DNA of 64,000 nt from JAJXWB01 sp037044955 (GTDB taxonomy: Bacteria; Pseudomonadota; Alphaproteobacteria; Rhizobiales; Beijerinckiaceae): positions 111,854-175,853 of the forward strand of contig JBAOHX010000003.1 in assembly GCA_037044955.1 (NCBI GenBank), written 5' to 3'. Of this stretch, positions 10,541 to 22,328 are shown one piece after another. Below the pieces are notes generated by a model. The model was not told where the DNA came from. It saw only the letters and a list, made by a program, of their open reading frames with translations, and did not search any database. Position 1 is the stretch's first letter, and every line of letters begins with the position of its first letter. The position numbers and the translations under genes were made by a program.

Positions 10541-11085
10541 GCCTGCCGCATCCACAAGCCGCAGAGAATCAGCCCGCCGCCGTTCACGACCGCCAGATAG
10601 AGCGGATAGGCCGGCCCGAGCGTCACGTAGCCGATGGCCACCAGCACGGCGATCGACAGGCCGAGGATGATGAAGACGCGGCCGAGCCAGAGGCCCGCGA
10701 GGCAATAGCCGAACATGATCAGCGTCGGCCAGAACGCGTCCATCTCGCGCCCCGTGAAATGGCCGAGCCCGACCGACCAGAACAGGCCGAAGGCGAGGAA
10801 CAGCAGAAAGCCCGCGAGAAACCGCCACGCCGTCCCGTAGCCCGCGCGCATGAGGCGCCGGCCGAGAATCATGGACGCGACCAGCCCGATGGCCGTCATG
10901 ACGATCCAGATGCGCCCGGGCTTCTCGGGAAAGAGATAGGTCAGGACATTGGCCACCGCGACGATCCCGCCCCACAGGATCAGCTTGACGCTGGCCAGGC
11001 GGTAGCCGAGCGAGCGGCGGGTCGCCGCCCGCAGCGCGGCGATATCGTCCAGCGCGGCCGCCGCCGCTTGCGCATCCATGCTCAT
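10537..11085 (-). CDS. Polytopic membrane protein of unknown function
   Basis: The protein has 182 residues with a soluble N-terminal 35-residue segment rich in Ala (AAAAALDDIAALRAATRRSLG). About five or six hydrophobic helices follow, for example LILWGGIVAVANVLTYLF, IWIVMTAIGLVASMIL and FLAGFLLFLAFGLFWSVGL. I recognise no catalytic motif. It overlaps the downstream winged-helix regulator gene by four bases and follows the hydrolase gene by four bases, so all three minus-strand genes are probably one transcript. Confidence 0.75.
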   Translation of the reverse strand: MSMDAQAAAAALDDIAALRAATRRSLGYRLASVKLILWGGIVAVANVLTYLFPEKPGRIWIVMTAIGLVASMILGRRLMRAGYGTAWRFLAGFLLFLAFGLFWSVGLGHFTGREMDAFWPTLIMFGYCLAGLWLGRVFIILGLSIAVLVAIGYVTLGPAYPLYLAVVNGGGLILCGLWMRQA

Positions 11086-11089
11086 CGCC

Positions 11090-12064
11090 TCAGCCCTTCA
11101 CCGCCGCCACGAGCGCATCGAGCGCCGCAGGCGCGCGCGCCAGCCCCATGTGATCCACGCCGGGGATGACGGCAAGCTGCGCCTGCGCCGCCGTCTTCGC
11201 CACCTCGGCATAGCGCGCGGCGAACATCAGTTCGTCCTTCTCGCCGGCCACGATGGCGACCGGCTGCGGGATGCCGGAGAGATCGCGGTAGCGCATGTCT
11301 TTCGGCCCGAAGCTCGACAGCAGGTTGAAGGAATATTGGGTGGTCGCATAGCGCCGGATTTCGGCGGGCAGGCCGTAGGCGATCACCGGCAGCGCGCCGC
11401 AGCAGTCGACGCCGGCGCGGTGCAGGATCGTCAGCGCGATGATTCGCGGCAGATCGACATTGGCCCAGCGCGCATCGCCCGACGAGGGCCGCGACGTCGG
11501 CGCATCCGTGCCGAGAAAGGGCGAAGCCAGCACGAAGCGCGAGAACTTCGCGCCGAGCGGCGTGTGCGCGACCCGCGCGACAAAGCCGCCGCCCATCGAG
11601 AAGCCGACGAGCGCGGGTTTGTCGGCGAGTTTAAGGTGATCCATGAGGTCGGCGAGATCGTCTTCGCTCTGGCCGATATAGGCGACATCGCCGCGCGCGC
11701 CGGACGCGCCGTGGCCGCGCATGTCCACGGCGATGGCGCGCACGCCTGCCGCCGCCAGCGCGCGCCCGAGCGGAACCTGGTTGAGCGAATGCCCGGCGGA
11801 CCCGTGGATCAGGATCGCCGCCGGTCCGCTGGCGCCGGCGGCAGGCTCGAACACGCGATAGCCGATCTGCGTGCCGTCCCGGGCCGGGAAATAGGACAGC
11901 GCCGGCGCGTCCGTCGCGTCGATCTTCCGGGCGCCCTGCTGGATCGAGGCCAGCGGCGGCGGCGGGACGAGCGGCTGGGCGATCATGGCGACGAGCACGG
12001 CAGTGGCGAAGCCGGCGAGAGCGAGGAGGACGATCAGAGGGCGGAGAAGGAGGCGTTTGAACAT
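11090..12064 (-). CDS. Alpha/beta hydrolase, membrane-anchored or secreted (lysophospholipase-like)
   Basis: This 324-residue protein begins with a hydrophobic N-terminal segment (LLLRPLIVLLALAGFATAVLV), either an anchor or an uncleaved signal. A standard alpha/beta hydrolase fold follows: oxyanion strand ILIHGSAGHS, an RGHGAS turn, and nucleophile elbow GFSMGGGF, where Ser is the nucleophile. The acid is probably in VAGEKDELM and the catalytic His in IPGVDHMGL. Its physiological substrate is unknown. It starts four bases before the membrane protein gene's start region, and the upstream gene is priA, from which it is separated by a palindromic repeat. Confidence 0.82.
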   Translation of the reverse strand: MFKRLLLRPLIVLLALAGFATAVLVAMIAQPLVPPPPLASIQQGARKIDATDAPALSYFPARDGTQIGYRVFEPAAGASGPAAILIHGSAGHSLNQVPLGRALAAAGVRAIAVDMRGHGASGARGDVAYIGQSEDDLADLMDHLKLADKPALVGFSMGGGFVARVAHTPLGAKFSRFVLASPFLGTDAPTSRPSSGDARWANVDLPRIIALTILHRAGVDCCGALPVIAYGLPAEIRRYATTQYSFNLLSSFGPKDMRYRDLSGIPQPVAIVAGEKDELMFAARYAEVAKTAAQAQLAVIPGVDHMGLARAPAALDALVAAVKG

Positions 12065-12120
12065 CGCGGTAATTTCCAGATAACTCTACTATGCAGAGTA
12101 ATCTAAAATAATACGCCGTC

Positions 12121-12197
12121 AAGCCGGGACCGCCGGCTTCCAGCCGGCATCAAAAGTCGGGCGTATCGAGCCGGCCGGAGGCCGGCGATCCCGGCTA
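12121..12197. repeat. Palindrome-ended repeat at the priA 3' end
   Basis: AGCCGGGACCGCCGGCTTCC at 12122-12141 is mirrored by CCGGAGGCCGGCGATCCCGGCT ending at 12196, enclosing about 35 bases. Its right end reaches into the priA stop codon (12195-12197). A related CCGGCC-rich stretch lies at 41456-41500 in front of cobS. Confidence 0.6.
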
Positions 12198-14454
12198 CAG
12201 GAAGCTCATGGGATCGACGTCGACTTGCGCGCGCACATTGCCACGCTCTTTCGGCCCGGCCGCCAGCATCGCGCGCAGGAAAGCCTGCACGTCCGCGCCG
12301 CGCGGCGCCCGCACCAGCAGGCGGAAGCGGTGGCGGCCGCGCACCATGGCGATGGGCGCTTCGGCGGGGCCGAGCACGACGATTTCGTCTTGCGTGGGCA
12401 GGCCGCCGGCGGGCGCGACACGAAAGCGCGGGTCGGCCGGCAAGTCCCAGGCCGCGCGAACCAGAGCGCGGGCGTGCGCCTCGGCCGCGGCGCGATCCGT
12501 GCCGGACACGACGATCGCCGCCAGCCGCGAGAACGGCGGCAAATGCGCGTTCTCGCGTGAAAAGATTTCCTCGGCGTAGAACTTTCTCCTGGTCGCCCGA
12601 GATCAGCGCCCGGATCACGGGATGGTCGGGCTGGAAGGTCTGCACCAGCCCGCGCCCCGGTTTTTCGCCGCGCCCGGCGCGGCCGGTGACCTGTTGCAGC
12701 AACTGGAACGTGCGCTCGGCGGCGCGGGGATCGGAGGAGGAGAGGCCGACATCGGCGTCCACCACGCCGACCAGCGTGAGATGCGGGAAATTATGGCCTT
12801 TCGCCACGAGCTGCGTGCCGATGACGATATCGAAGGCGCCGGCCGCGATCTCCTCGATCTCGCGCCTGAGCCTCTCCGTCCCGCCGGGAAAATCGGACGA
12901 CAGGGTCAGCGTGCGGGCGTCGGGAAAGAGCGTCGCGACCTCCTCGGCCAGCCGCTCGACGCCCGGCCCGCAGGCCATCAGCGAATCGGCGGTGTCGCAT
13001 TCCGGGCAGGCGTCCGGCCGGCGTTCGACATGGCCGCAATGGTGGCAGACGAGCGCGCGGCGGAAGCGGTGCTCGACCAGCCACGCCGTGCAGTTCGGGC
13101 ACTGGAAACGGTGGCCGCAGGCGCGGCAGAGCGTCAGCGGCGCAAAGCCCCGGCGGTTGAGGAAGAGCAGGACCTGCTCGTTCGCGGCGATCGTCTCGGA
13201 CATGGCCAGCGCGAGAACGGGCGAAATCCACTTGCCGCGCTCCGGCGCCGAACGCCGCAGGTCGATCGCGGCGAGCGCGGGCAGCGTCCGCCCGCCGTGG
13301 CGCTCGGGCAGGCGCAGCCAGCCGTAGCGGCCCTGCTCGGCGTTGACGCGCGTCTCGATCGAGGGCGTGGCGGAGGCGAGCGCGACCGCGATGTTCTCGG
13401 TCCGGGCGCGCACCACCGCCATGTCGCGCGCATGATAGGAGACGCCGTCCTCCTGCTTGTAGGCGGCCTCGTGTTCTTCATCGACGACGATGACGCGCAG
13501 GTCGGCGAAGGGCAGGAACAGGGCCGAGCGCGCGCCCGCGACCACCCTGACCGCGCCATCCGCCACGCCCGTCCAGATGCGCGCGCGCTTGCGGCCGGAA
13601 ACGCCGGAATGCCATTCGGCCGGCCGCACGCCGAAGCGCGCCGCGAAACGGTCGAGGAATTGCGCGGTGAGCGCGATTTCCGGCATCAGGATCAGGGCCT
13701 GCCCGCCATCGCGGATCGCGGCGGCGACCGCCTCGAAATAGACTTCCGTCTTGCCGGAGCCGGTGACGCCCTCGAGCAGGGTCGCGGAGAATTTTCGCGC
13801 CCGCACGGCCTCGGCGAGCGCGTCCGCCGCCTGCCGTTGTTCAGGGGCCAGCGCCGGCGTCGCGAAATCGGGGTCGGGCGTCTCGGCGACCGCCTCGGGC
13901 GGCAGGGCAAGCGCTTCCAGCGCGCCGCAATCGACCAGCGAATCGATGACGCCGGCCGAACAGGCGGCGGCCTCCGCCAGCGCCGATTTCGAGCGCGCGA
14001 AACCATCCGCCGCCACCGCCAGAACGCGGGCGCGGGCGGGCGTGAGCCGCTCCGGCGCGGCATCCGTCGCGCGGTAGCCGAGCCGGACCGGATCGGGGCC
14101 GAGATCGTCGGCGGCGCGGATCGCCATGCGCAGAACCATGCCGCGCGGGGAAAGCGTCCAGCGCGCCACCCAGTCGACGAAGCGCATCAGCCCCGGCCGC
14201 AGCGCCGGGGCGTCGCGCCTGGCCGAGACCGCCTTGAGATTGGCGCCGGCCGTCGTCTCGCGCGCCGCCCAGACGACGCCCAGCGTCTCCCGCGTTCCGA
14301 GGGGAATATCGACGAGATCGCCGGGCCGCAGGGAAAGGCCCGCGGGAACGCGATAGGAATAGGCCGTGTCCACGGCGACCGGCGCGACGACGTCGACGAC
14401 CGTCGGCCGCGCGCCCGGATCGGGCTCGACTGCGGAATCAGCCCTCGCGCTCAT
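12195..14454 (-). CDS. priA: Primosomal replication restart helicase PriA, interrupted by an apparent 1-base insertion
   Basis: PriA binds stalled forks and reloads the replisome. The N-terminal DNA-binding domain has VAVDTAYSYRVP. Walker A is LLEGVTGSGKTEVYFEA, the DEAH-type box is VVDEEHEAAYKQ, and the zinc-binding region carries Cys pairs in CRACGHRFQCPNC and CHHCGH...CPEC. Around 12583-12585 the plus strand has TTT where TT would keep the frame. With one base removed, the protein continues DQEKFYAEEIFSRENAHLPPF into the C-terminal domain that ends DVDPMSFL, giving about 752 residues. The downstream frame is otherwise intact, so a sequencing error is likely. In many relatives priA lies directly upstream of atpH; here three genes separate them. 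Confidence 0.9.
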
Positions 14455-14494
14455 ACCCGCTGCTTAGCACCGGCGGAGGAATGCGGACACAAAT

Positions 14495-14525
14495 GAAAAA
14501 CCCCCGCCGTCGCCGGCGGAGGTCT
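14495..14525 (-). terminator. Intrinsic terminator of the small secreted protein gene
   Basis: CCGCCG, loop TCGC, CGGCGG is a perfect 6-bp hairpin. Read on the minus strand it is followed by GGGGTTTTTC, a classic GC stem with a T run, 25 bases after the stop of the gene ending at 14551. Confidence 0.75.
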
Positions 14526-14550
14526 TTCAGGAGCGCGGAAATTGTTTCGG

Positions 14551-14850
14551 TCAGCAGGCGACGCGCACGCGGCGATAGCCGCGGAAACGGCCCCAATCGT
14601 CGTAGATCGCCTGGCGGGCGATGCAGGTTCCATAGACCGGCTGCGGGGCGGCGGCTGCCGCGCCGGCCGCCATCGCGCCGAGCGCAAGCCCGCCGATCAC
14701 GCCGCCGGCGATGGCGCCGGCGCTCGGCCCGTCGCTGTAGCAGGTCCAGCCGTTGCACCAGGCGGCCGCGGGCGTCGTGCCGGCGGCGACCGCGCCGACC
14801 AGCGTCAATGCGGCGATGGAAGCGGAAATGGTCTTGCGTGTGCGGGTCAT
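14551..14850 (-). CDS. Small secreted glycine/alanine-rich protein, unknown function
   Basis: The 99-residue protein begins with a clear Sec signal peptide (MTRTRKTISASIAALTLVGA ... TPAAA, cleavage probably before WCNGW). The mature part starts with a two-cysteine motif CNGWTC. It continues with a hydrophobic Gly/Ala helix, AGAIAGGVIGGLALGAMAAG, of glycine-zipper type, and ends with YGTCIARQAIYDDWGRFRGY and a final Cys. Such small glycine-zipper exported proteins are common in Hyphomicrobiales, but no function is established. It has its own terminator, and the upstream gene is secA on the same strand, 164 bases away. Confidence 0.75.
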   Translation of the reverse strand: MTRTRKTISASIAALTLVGAVAAGTTPAAAWCNGWTCYSDGPSAGAIAGGVIGGLALGAMAAGAAAAAPQPVYGTCIARQAIYDDWGRFRGYRRVRVAC

Positions 14851-15013
14851 GGCTCTCTCCTGAAGCATCGCGCGGTGACGATGGGGCAAAGCTACCCAGA
14901 TCTGCGCCGGGCCGATGTGCTCGGGCGCACTACGCGCAACTAGGGCTTCAGGTTCCCGCGAAAAGGCCGCAAGCGCGGCGGCTGGCGCAAATTCCCCGCC
15001 GGCAGGCGCCCGC

Positions 15014-17825
<2,812 letters not shown>

Positions 17826-18106
17826 GGACCCTGTGCCTTGAGCGCCCGGCGCGAACGGCGTCGCGGGCCTGTTTTCAACTGTTATGTCGGGAGAACGCGG
17901 CGCCGCCACGGCGGCGGACATGCGCCGGGACGCCCGGAAAAGCCGGGCGAGAGATAAGGAGGGGCAGCCCCCTTGTCAACGCGGACCCAACCGCCGCCTG
18001 CGATTGCGCCATGCCCGAGAATGGGCGAATTTACGCCCGATTTTCCCGCCATTGGCGCGATTCGTCGACGCGCGGCCCTTCGGCCCGCAGCCTCCTGGAG
18101 AACCCT

Positions 18107-18976
18107 ATGCCGCATTTCCGCACTCGATCGTTCCTGCGCGCCGGCGCGGCAAGCGCCGTCCTGGCCGTGGCGCTGGCCGCCGCCGTTCCGGCCTCGGCCA
18201 AGGTTCTGGCCCGCGTGAACGGCGTCGAGATCACCGACGAGGACCTCGCCATCGCCCGCGAGGACCTCGAAGCCCGCCTGCCGCGTGAAATCCAGGGGCC
18301 GGCCCGCGACAAGGCGCTGCTGGACAATCTCATCGTCTCCAAGGTCGTTTCCCAGAAGGCCGAGGCCGACAAGGTCGCCGCCAACCCGGAATTCGCCCGC
18401 CGCCTCGGCTACCTGCGGGACAAGCTCCTGACCGAGACCTATCTCGGCAAGCTGGCCGAAGCGGCCAACACCGACGCCAACATCCAGAAGACCTACGACG
18501 AAGTGGCCAAGAGCCAGAAGCCGGAGCCCGAGGTCCACGCCCGCCACATCCTCGTGCCGACCGAGGACGAGGCCAAGAAGGCGCTGGAGCGCGTGAAGGG
18601 CGGCGAGGATTTCGCCAAGGTCGCGACCGAGATTTCCAAGGACCCGGGATCGAAGGGCGGCGACCTCGGATGGTTCACCAAGGACCGCATGGTGCCCGAA
18701 TTCGCCGAGGCCGCCTTCAAGCTCGACAAGCCCGGGCAGCTTTCCGATCCCGTGAAGAGCCAGTTCGGCTGGCACGTCATCAAGCTCGAAGAAAAGCGGA
18801 TGAAGGAATTCCCCAAGCTCGACCAGATTCGCGATCAGGTCGCCCGCTACGTCATGCAAAGGGCGGAGGGCGACGAGGTGGTGAAGCTGCGCGAGGCGGC
18901 CAAGATCGAACGCTTCGACGCCCCGCAGAAGGGCGGGAAGCCCGAGGACGCCGAATCCGCCAACCAGAAGAAGTGA
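18107..18976 (+). CDS. Periplasmic parvulin-type peptidyl-prolyl isomerase
   Basis: The 289-residue protein has a signal peptide (RAGAASAVLAVALAAAVPASA, then KVLARVNG). A SurA-like helical N-terminal region follows (GVEITDEDLAIAREDLEARL). The parvulin PPIase domain, about residues 140-235, contains VHARHILVPTEDEAKKALE, GGEDFAKVATEISKDPGSKGGDLGWF and QLSDPVKSQFGWHVIKL. It would help fold exported proteins in the periplasm. The ATG at 18107 follows CTCCTGGAG. Its position next to secA and upstream of argJ is a common alphaproteobacterial arrangement. A strong terminator follows. Confidence 0.9.
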   Translation: MPHFRTRSFLRAGAASAVLAVALAAAVPASAKVLARVNGVEITDEDLAIAREDLEARLPREIQGPARDKALLDNLIVSKVVSQKAEADKVAANPEFARRLGYLRDKLLTETYLGKLAEAANTDANIQKTYDEVAKSQKPEPEVHARHILVPTEDEAKKALERVKGGEDFAKVATEISKDPGSKGGDLGWFTKDRMVPEFAEAAFKLDKPGQLSDPVKSQFGWHVIKLEEKRMKEFPKLDQIRDQVARYVMQRAEGDEVVKLREAAKIERFDAPQKGGKPEDAESANQKK

Positions 18977-19004
18977 TCGCGCGCGCAATGCGCGCCGGAA
19001 ACAC

Positions 19005-19039
19005 GAGGGCCGCGGAATCGCTCCGCGGCCCTCTTTTTT
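19005..19039 (+). terminator. Strong intrinsic terminator after the parvulin gene
   Basis: GAGGGCCGCGGA (19005-19016), loop ATCGC, TCCGCGGCCCTC (19022-19033), then six T. The perfect 12-bp stem starts 28 bases after the stop codon. The next gene is convergent, and its stop is only 20 bases past the T run. Confidence 0.9.
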
Positions 19040-19058
19040 GCGTGACGATCTTGCTGGC

Positions 19059-20273
19059 TTATTGCGGCGGGTCGAGCCGCGTGCAGCCGCCTTCCGAAAT
19101 CGGGCGCATCACGTCCTCGGCGTTCACGCGCGCCTTGATCGTCAGCAGGTCCCAGCCCTGCTTGACGTCCGCCGGCTTCTTCACTTCCGCCAGCCAGTAG
19201 CCGTTGTTCAGACGCCCGTCCGGACGGACCTTGGCGCCCGGCGCGAAGAAATCGTCGACCGGCATTTCCTTCATCTTGCGCATGACGGTCAGGCCGTCCG
19301 TCGTGTTGGCGGCGTCGACGGCGCGCAGATAATGCTTCACCGCGCTGTAGACCACGGCCTGCGCATGGGTCGGCATCTTGCCGCCGTGCTTGGCGGCGAA
19401 GCGCTTGGCGAAGGCGCGGCTGGCGTCGTCGCGATCCCAGTAATAGCCGGTCAGATATTGCACGCCCTGCGTCGCCTCCGCCCCCAGCGCATGGACCGAG
19501 GTCAGGTAGAAGATCAGCACGGCGAGCTTCTGGTTGTCCTCGCCGATCTTGAATTCGCGCGCCTGCTTGATCGAGGTCACCGTGTCGCCCGACGCGTTGG
19601 CGAGCGCGATCACCTTGGCGCCCGAGGATTGCGCCTGCAGCAGGAAGGACGAGAAATCCATCGTGCCGACGGGATGGCGCACCGAGCCCAGCACCTTGCC
19701 GCCCGACGCCTTCACGATCTTGGTGACTTCGGCTTCCATCGCATGGCCGAAGGCGTAATCCGCGGTGATGAAGTACCAGGAGTCCCCGCCCTGCGCCACG
19801 ATCGACTTCGCGATGCCCTGCGCCAGCGAATAGGTGTCGTAGAGCCACATGGCCGAAGTCGGCGAACAGGCCTTGCCGAACACGTCGGCCGTCGCCGATC
19901 CCGTGTGAACCAATATCTTGCCGCGCTCGCGGGCGATCTCCTGCACGGCGAGCGAGATCGCGGAATTGCCGATGTCGAAGATCGCGTCGACGCCCTGCTG
20001 GTCGTACATCTGCCGCGCGAGCGCGACGCCGACGTCGAGCTTGTTCTGGTGGTCGGGTCCGAGCAGCTTGACCGGCCATCCCCTGATCTTGCCGCCCATG
20101 TCGTCGATGGCGAGCTGCGCCGCCACGACGCCGCCGACGCCGCCGGCGTCCGAGAAGACCGAGCTCTTGTCGTTGAGATCGGCGATGACGATTTCCTTGG
20201 TGATTTCCGCCTGCGCCGCGCCCGCGGCGGCCGCAAAGGCCAGGGCGGCGAGCCCGCGTCCGAATTTTCGCAT
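19059..20273 (-). CDS. Branched-chain amino acid-type ABC transporter substrate-binding protein (orphan)
   Basis: This 404-residue protein has a signal peptide (MRKFGRGLAALAFAAAAGAA, cleavage after QAE) and a type I periplasmic-binding fold of the LivJ family. Typical features are IVIADLNDKSSVFSDAGG, QLAIDDMGGKIRG, DHQNKLDVGVALARQMYD and SWYFITADYAFGHAMEAEV. The ATG at 20273 is preferred over an upstream in-frame start because it begins directly at the signal peptide. No permease or ATPase gene adjoins it, so it must use a transporter encoded elsewhere. It sits between the parvulin gene and argJ, which adjoin each other in many relatives; this suggests an insertion. The ligand is unknown. Confidence 0.85.
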   Translation of the reverse strand: MRKFGRGLAALAFAAAAGAAQAEITKEIVIADLNDKSSVFSDAGGVGGVVAAQLAIDDMGGKIRGWPVKLLGPDHQNKLDVGVALARQMYDQQGVDAIFDIGNSAISLAVQEIARERGKILVHTGSATADVFGKACSPTSAMWLYDTYSLAQGIAKSIVAQGGDSWYFITADYAFGHAMEAEVTKIVKASGGKVLGSVRHPVGTMDFSSFLLQAQSSGAKVIALANASGDTVTSIKQAREFKIGEDNQKLAVLIFYLTSVHALGAEATQGVQYLTGYYWDRDDASRAFAKRFAAKHGGKMPTHAQAVVYSAVKHYLRAVDAANTTDGLTVMRKMKEMPVDDFFAPGAKVRPDGRLNNGYWLAEVKKPADVKQGWDLLTIKARVNAEDVMRPISEGGCTRLDPPQ

Positions 20274-20465
20274 ATCGTTCCTCCGCAGCGCCAGCCACAA
20301 TTGTCATACGAAATTGTCGGCGCGATGGGCCGCATTCTCCGCGCTTGGCCGGCCGAGGCAAGCGCGATTTCCGCAGCCGAGCCATGACGGGCGGCGCCGG
20401 CGCGGCAGAGCCTTGACGCTGCGCTGATTCGGCCGGCAAATCGCCGCGGATTTACGAGGTTCGCC

Positions 20466-21713
20466 ATGGCCCACGACGCCCCGCTTTCGCCGCTCGCGCC
20501 CAAGACCTTTCCGGACATGCCCGCCATCGACGGCGTGCGCTTCGCCTCCGGCGCGGCCGGCATTCGCTACAAGGGCCGCACGGACGTGATGCTGGCGCTG
20601 CTCGACAAGGGGACGCAGGTCGCCGGCGTCTTCACGAAGTCGAAGTGCCCCTCCGCGCCGGTCGACTGGTGCCGCGCGAAGCTGAAATCCGGAAAGGCCC
20701 GGGCGCTTCTCGTCAATTCCGGCAACGCCAACGCCTTCACCGGCAAGACCGGCGCCGACGCCGTCAGGCTCGCCGCGAAGCTCGCCTCCGCCGCGACGGG
20801 CGCGAAGGAAGGCGAAATCTTCATGGCCTCGACCGGCGTCATCGGCGAGCCGCTCGACGCGACGAAATTCGACGGCGTGCTGGAGACGCTGGTCAAGCAG
20901 GCCTCCGGCGAAGGCTGGCTGGACGCTGCGCGCGCGATCATGACCACCGACACCTTTCCGAAGGTCGCGACCGCCGAGGCCGAGATCGGCGGCGTGCGCG
21001 TGCGCATTTCCGGCATGGCGAAAGGCGCCGGCATGATCGCGCCCGACATGGCGACCATGCTCTCCTTCGTCTTCACCGACGCGCCGATCGCCGCGCCCGC
21101 GCTGCAGGCCATGCTGTCGAAGTCCGTGCAGGGCTCGTTCAACGCCATCACCGTCGACAGCGACACCTCGACCTCCGACACGCTGCTGCTGTTTGCGACC
21201 GGCGCGGCGGCGGCGCGCGGCGCGCCGAAGATCGCGGCCGCCAACGACAAGCGTCTCGCGGCGTTCAAGGTCGCGCTGGACGTCGTGCTGACCAATCTCG
21301 CCCATCAGGTCGTGCGCGACGGCGAAGGCGCGCGCAAATTCGTCGGCGTCGAAGTGACCGGCGCGGAAAGCGCGAAAGCCGCGAAGCGCATCGCGCTCTC
21401 CATCGCCAATTCTCCGCTGGTGAAGACGGCGGTCGCCGGCGAGGACGCCAATTGGGGCCGCATCGTCATGGCGGTCGGCAAGGCCGGCGAGAAGGCCGAG
21501 CGCGACAGGCTGGCCATCTGGTTCGGCGGCATTCGCGTGGCGCACAAGGGCCTGCGCGACCCCGCCTACGACGAAGCCAGGGTGTCGGACGTGATGAAGG
21601 AGCAGGAGATCGACATCCGCGTCGATCTCGGCATCGGCAAGGGCGCGGCGAAAGTGTGGACCTGCGATCTCACCAAGGAATATGTCGCCATCAACGGCGA
21701 CTATCGCTCCTAA
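20466..21713 (+). CDS. argJ: Bifunctional ornithine acetyltransferase / N-acetylglutamate synthase
   Basis: ArgJ recycles the acetyl group from N-acetylornithine to glutamate in arginine synthesis, and may also acetylate glutamate from acetyl-CoA. The 415-residue precursor contains the self-cleavage site in KGAGMIAPDMATMLSF; the nucleophilic Thr is in ATML. The chain is normally split there into alpha and beta subunits. Other conserved segments are NSGNANAFTG, MASTGVIGEPL, TVDSDTSTSDT and the C-terminal TKEYVAINGDYRS. It stands alone on the plus strand, followed by an intergenic repeat. Confidence 0.95.
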   Translation: MAHDAPLSPLAPKTFPDMPAIDGVRFASGAAGIRYKGRTDVMLALLDKGTQVAGVFTKSKCPSAPVDWCRAKLKSGKARALLVNSGNANAFTGKTGADAVRLAAKLASAATGAKEGEIFMASTGVIGEPLDATKFDGVLETLVKQASGEGWLDAARAIMTTDTFPKVATAEAEIGGVRVRISGMAKGAGMIAPDMATMLSFVFTDAPIAAPALQAMLSKSVQGSFNAITVDSDTSTSDTLLLFATGAAAARGAPKIAAANDKRLAAFKVALDVVLTNLAHQVVRDGEGARKFVGVEVTGAESAKAAKRIALSIANSPLVKTAVAGEDANWGRIVMAVGKAGEKAERDRLAIWFGGIRVAHKGLRDPAYDEARVSDVMKEQEIDIRVDLGIGKGAAKVWTCDLTKEYVAINGDYRS

Positions 21714-21732
21714 GCCGCACGTTCACCTGCGA

Positions 21733-21840
21733 TCCTCATCCTGAGGAGCGGGCGCAGCCCGCGTCTCGAAGGATGGCAAAGTCAGCATTCTCGTGCCGGC
21801 CACCCTTCGAGACGCCGCTTCGCGGCTCCTCAGGTGAGGG
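21733..21840. repeat. Palindrome-ended intergenic repeat after argJ
   Basis: The 108-base element begins CCTCATCCTGAGGAGCGGGC and ends GCGGCTCCTCAGGTGAGGG, with internal TCTCGAAGGATGG / CCACCCTTCGAGA arms. It forms nested inverted repeats between argJ and the convergent Lys-rich protein gene. Its sequence family differs from the copies at 3151 and 5326. Confidence 0.75.
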
Positions 21841-21863
21841 CTCTTGAATGTTCGGCCAGACTC

Positions 21864-22181
21864 TTACGCGCTCTTCTTCTTCGCCGCGTTGCGCTTGCGC
21901 GTGGCGGCGGCCTTTTTCGCGGAAGCCGAGCGCTGCGCGGCGGTGCGCGAGGCCGACGCCGCCCCGCCGAGCCTGCCGCCCTTGCGCGACGGCGAATGGT
22001 CTTCCCGCTTGCCGCGGCCCGAACCGCTCTTCTTGCCGCCGTGCGTCTCCTTGTTGACGGTCGCCCAGGCCCGGCGCTCCGCTTCCTTCTCCGAAACGCC
22101 ACGATGCTCGTAGCCCTCCTCGATATGTTCGGCCTGTCGTTTCTGCTTGTCGGTGTAGCTCGATTTGTCTCCGCGCGGCAT
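21864..22181 (-). CDS. Small basic Lys/Arg/Ser/Ala-rich protein, unknown function
   Basis: The 105-residue protein has two parts. The first 40 residues (SYTDKQKRQAEHIEEGYEHR, then GVSEKEAERRAWATVNKET) form a charged helical module seen in short proteins of Hyphomicrobiales that are often labelled plasmid-stabilisation-like. The second part is a low-complexity basic tail (GGKKSGSGRGKRED ... AKKAAATRKRNAAKKKSA) that could bind nucleic acid. A GGAGGGACG ribosome site precedes the ATG. It is divergent from the lipoprotein gene. No function is established. Confidence 0.75.
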   Translation of the reverse strand: MPRGDKSSYTDKQKRQAEHIEEGYEHRGVSEKEAERRAWATVNKETHGGKKSGSGRGKREDHSPSRKGGRLGGAASASRTAAQRSASAKKAAATRKRNAAKKKSA

Positions 22182-22328
22182 GATCGTCCCTCCACATGCG
22201 ATGTGTGACGAGCGGACAACCGGAGCGGTCTTGCGAAGTTCCCGAAAGCCTTTCGTCGTCTCGTCTTTCGCCTTCTTGCCGGCGTCGCGCGCGAGTGTCT
22301 GCGCATTGCGCGTGACGAGGTCGTTTTG

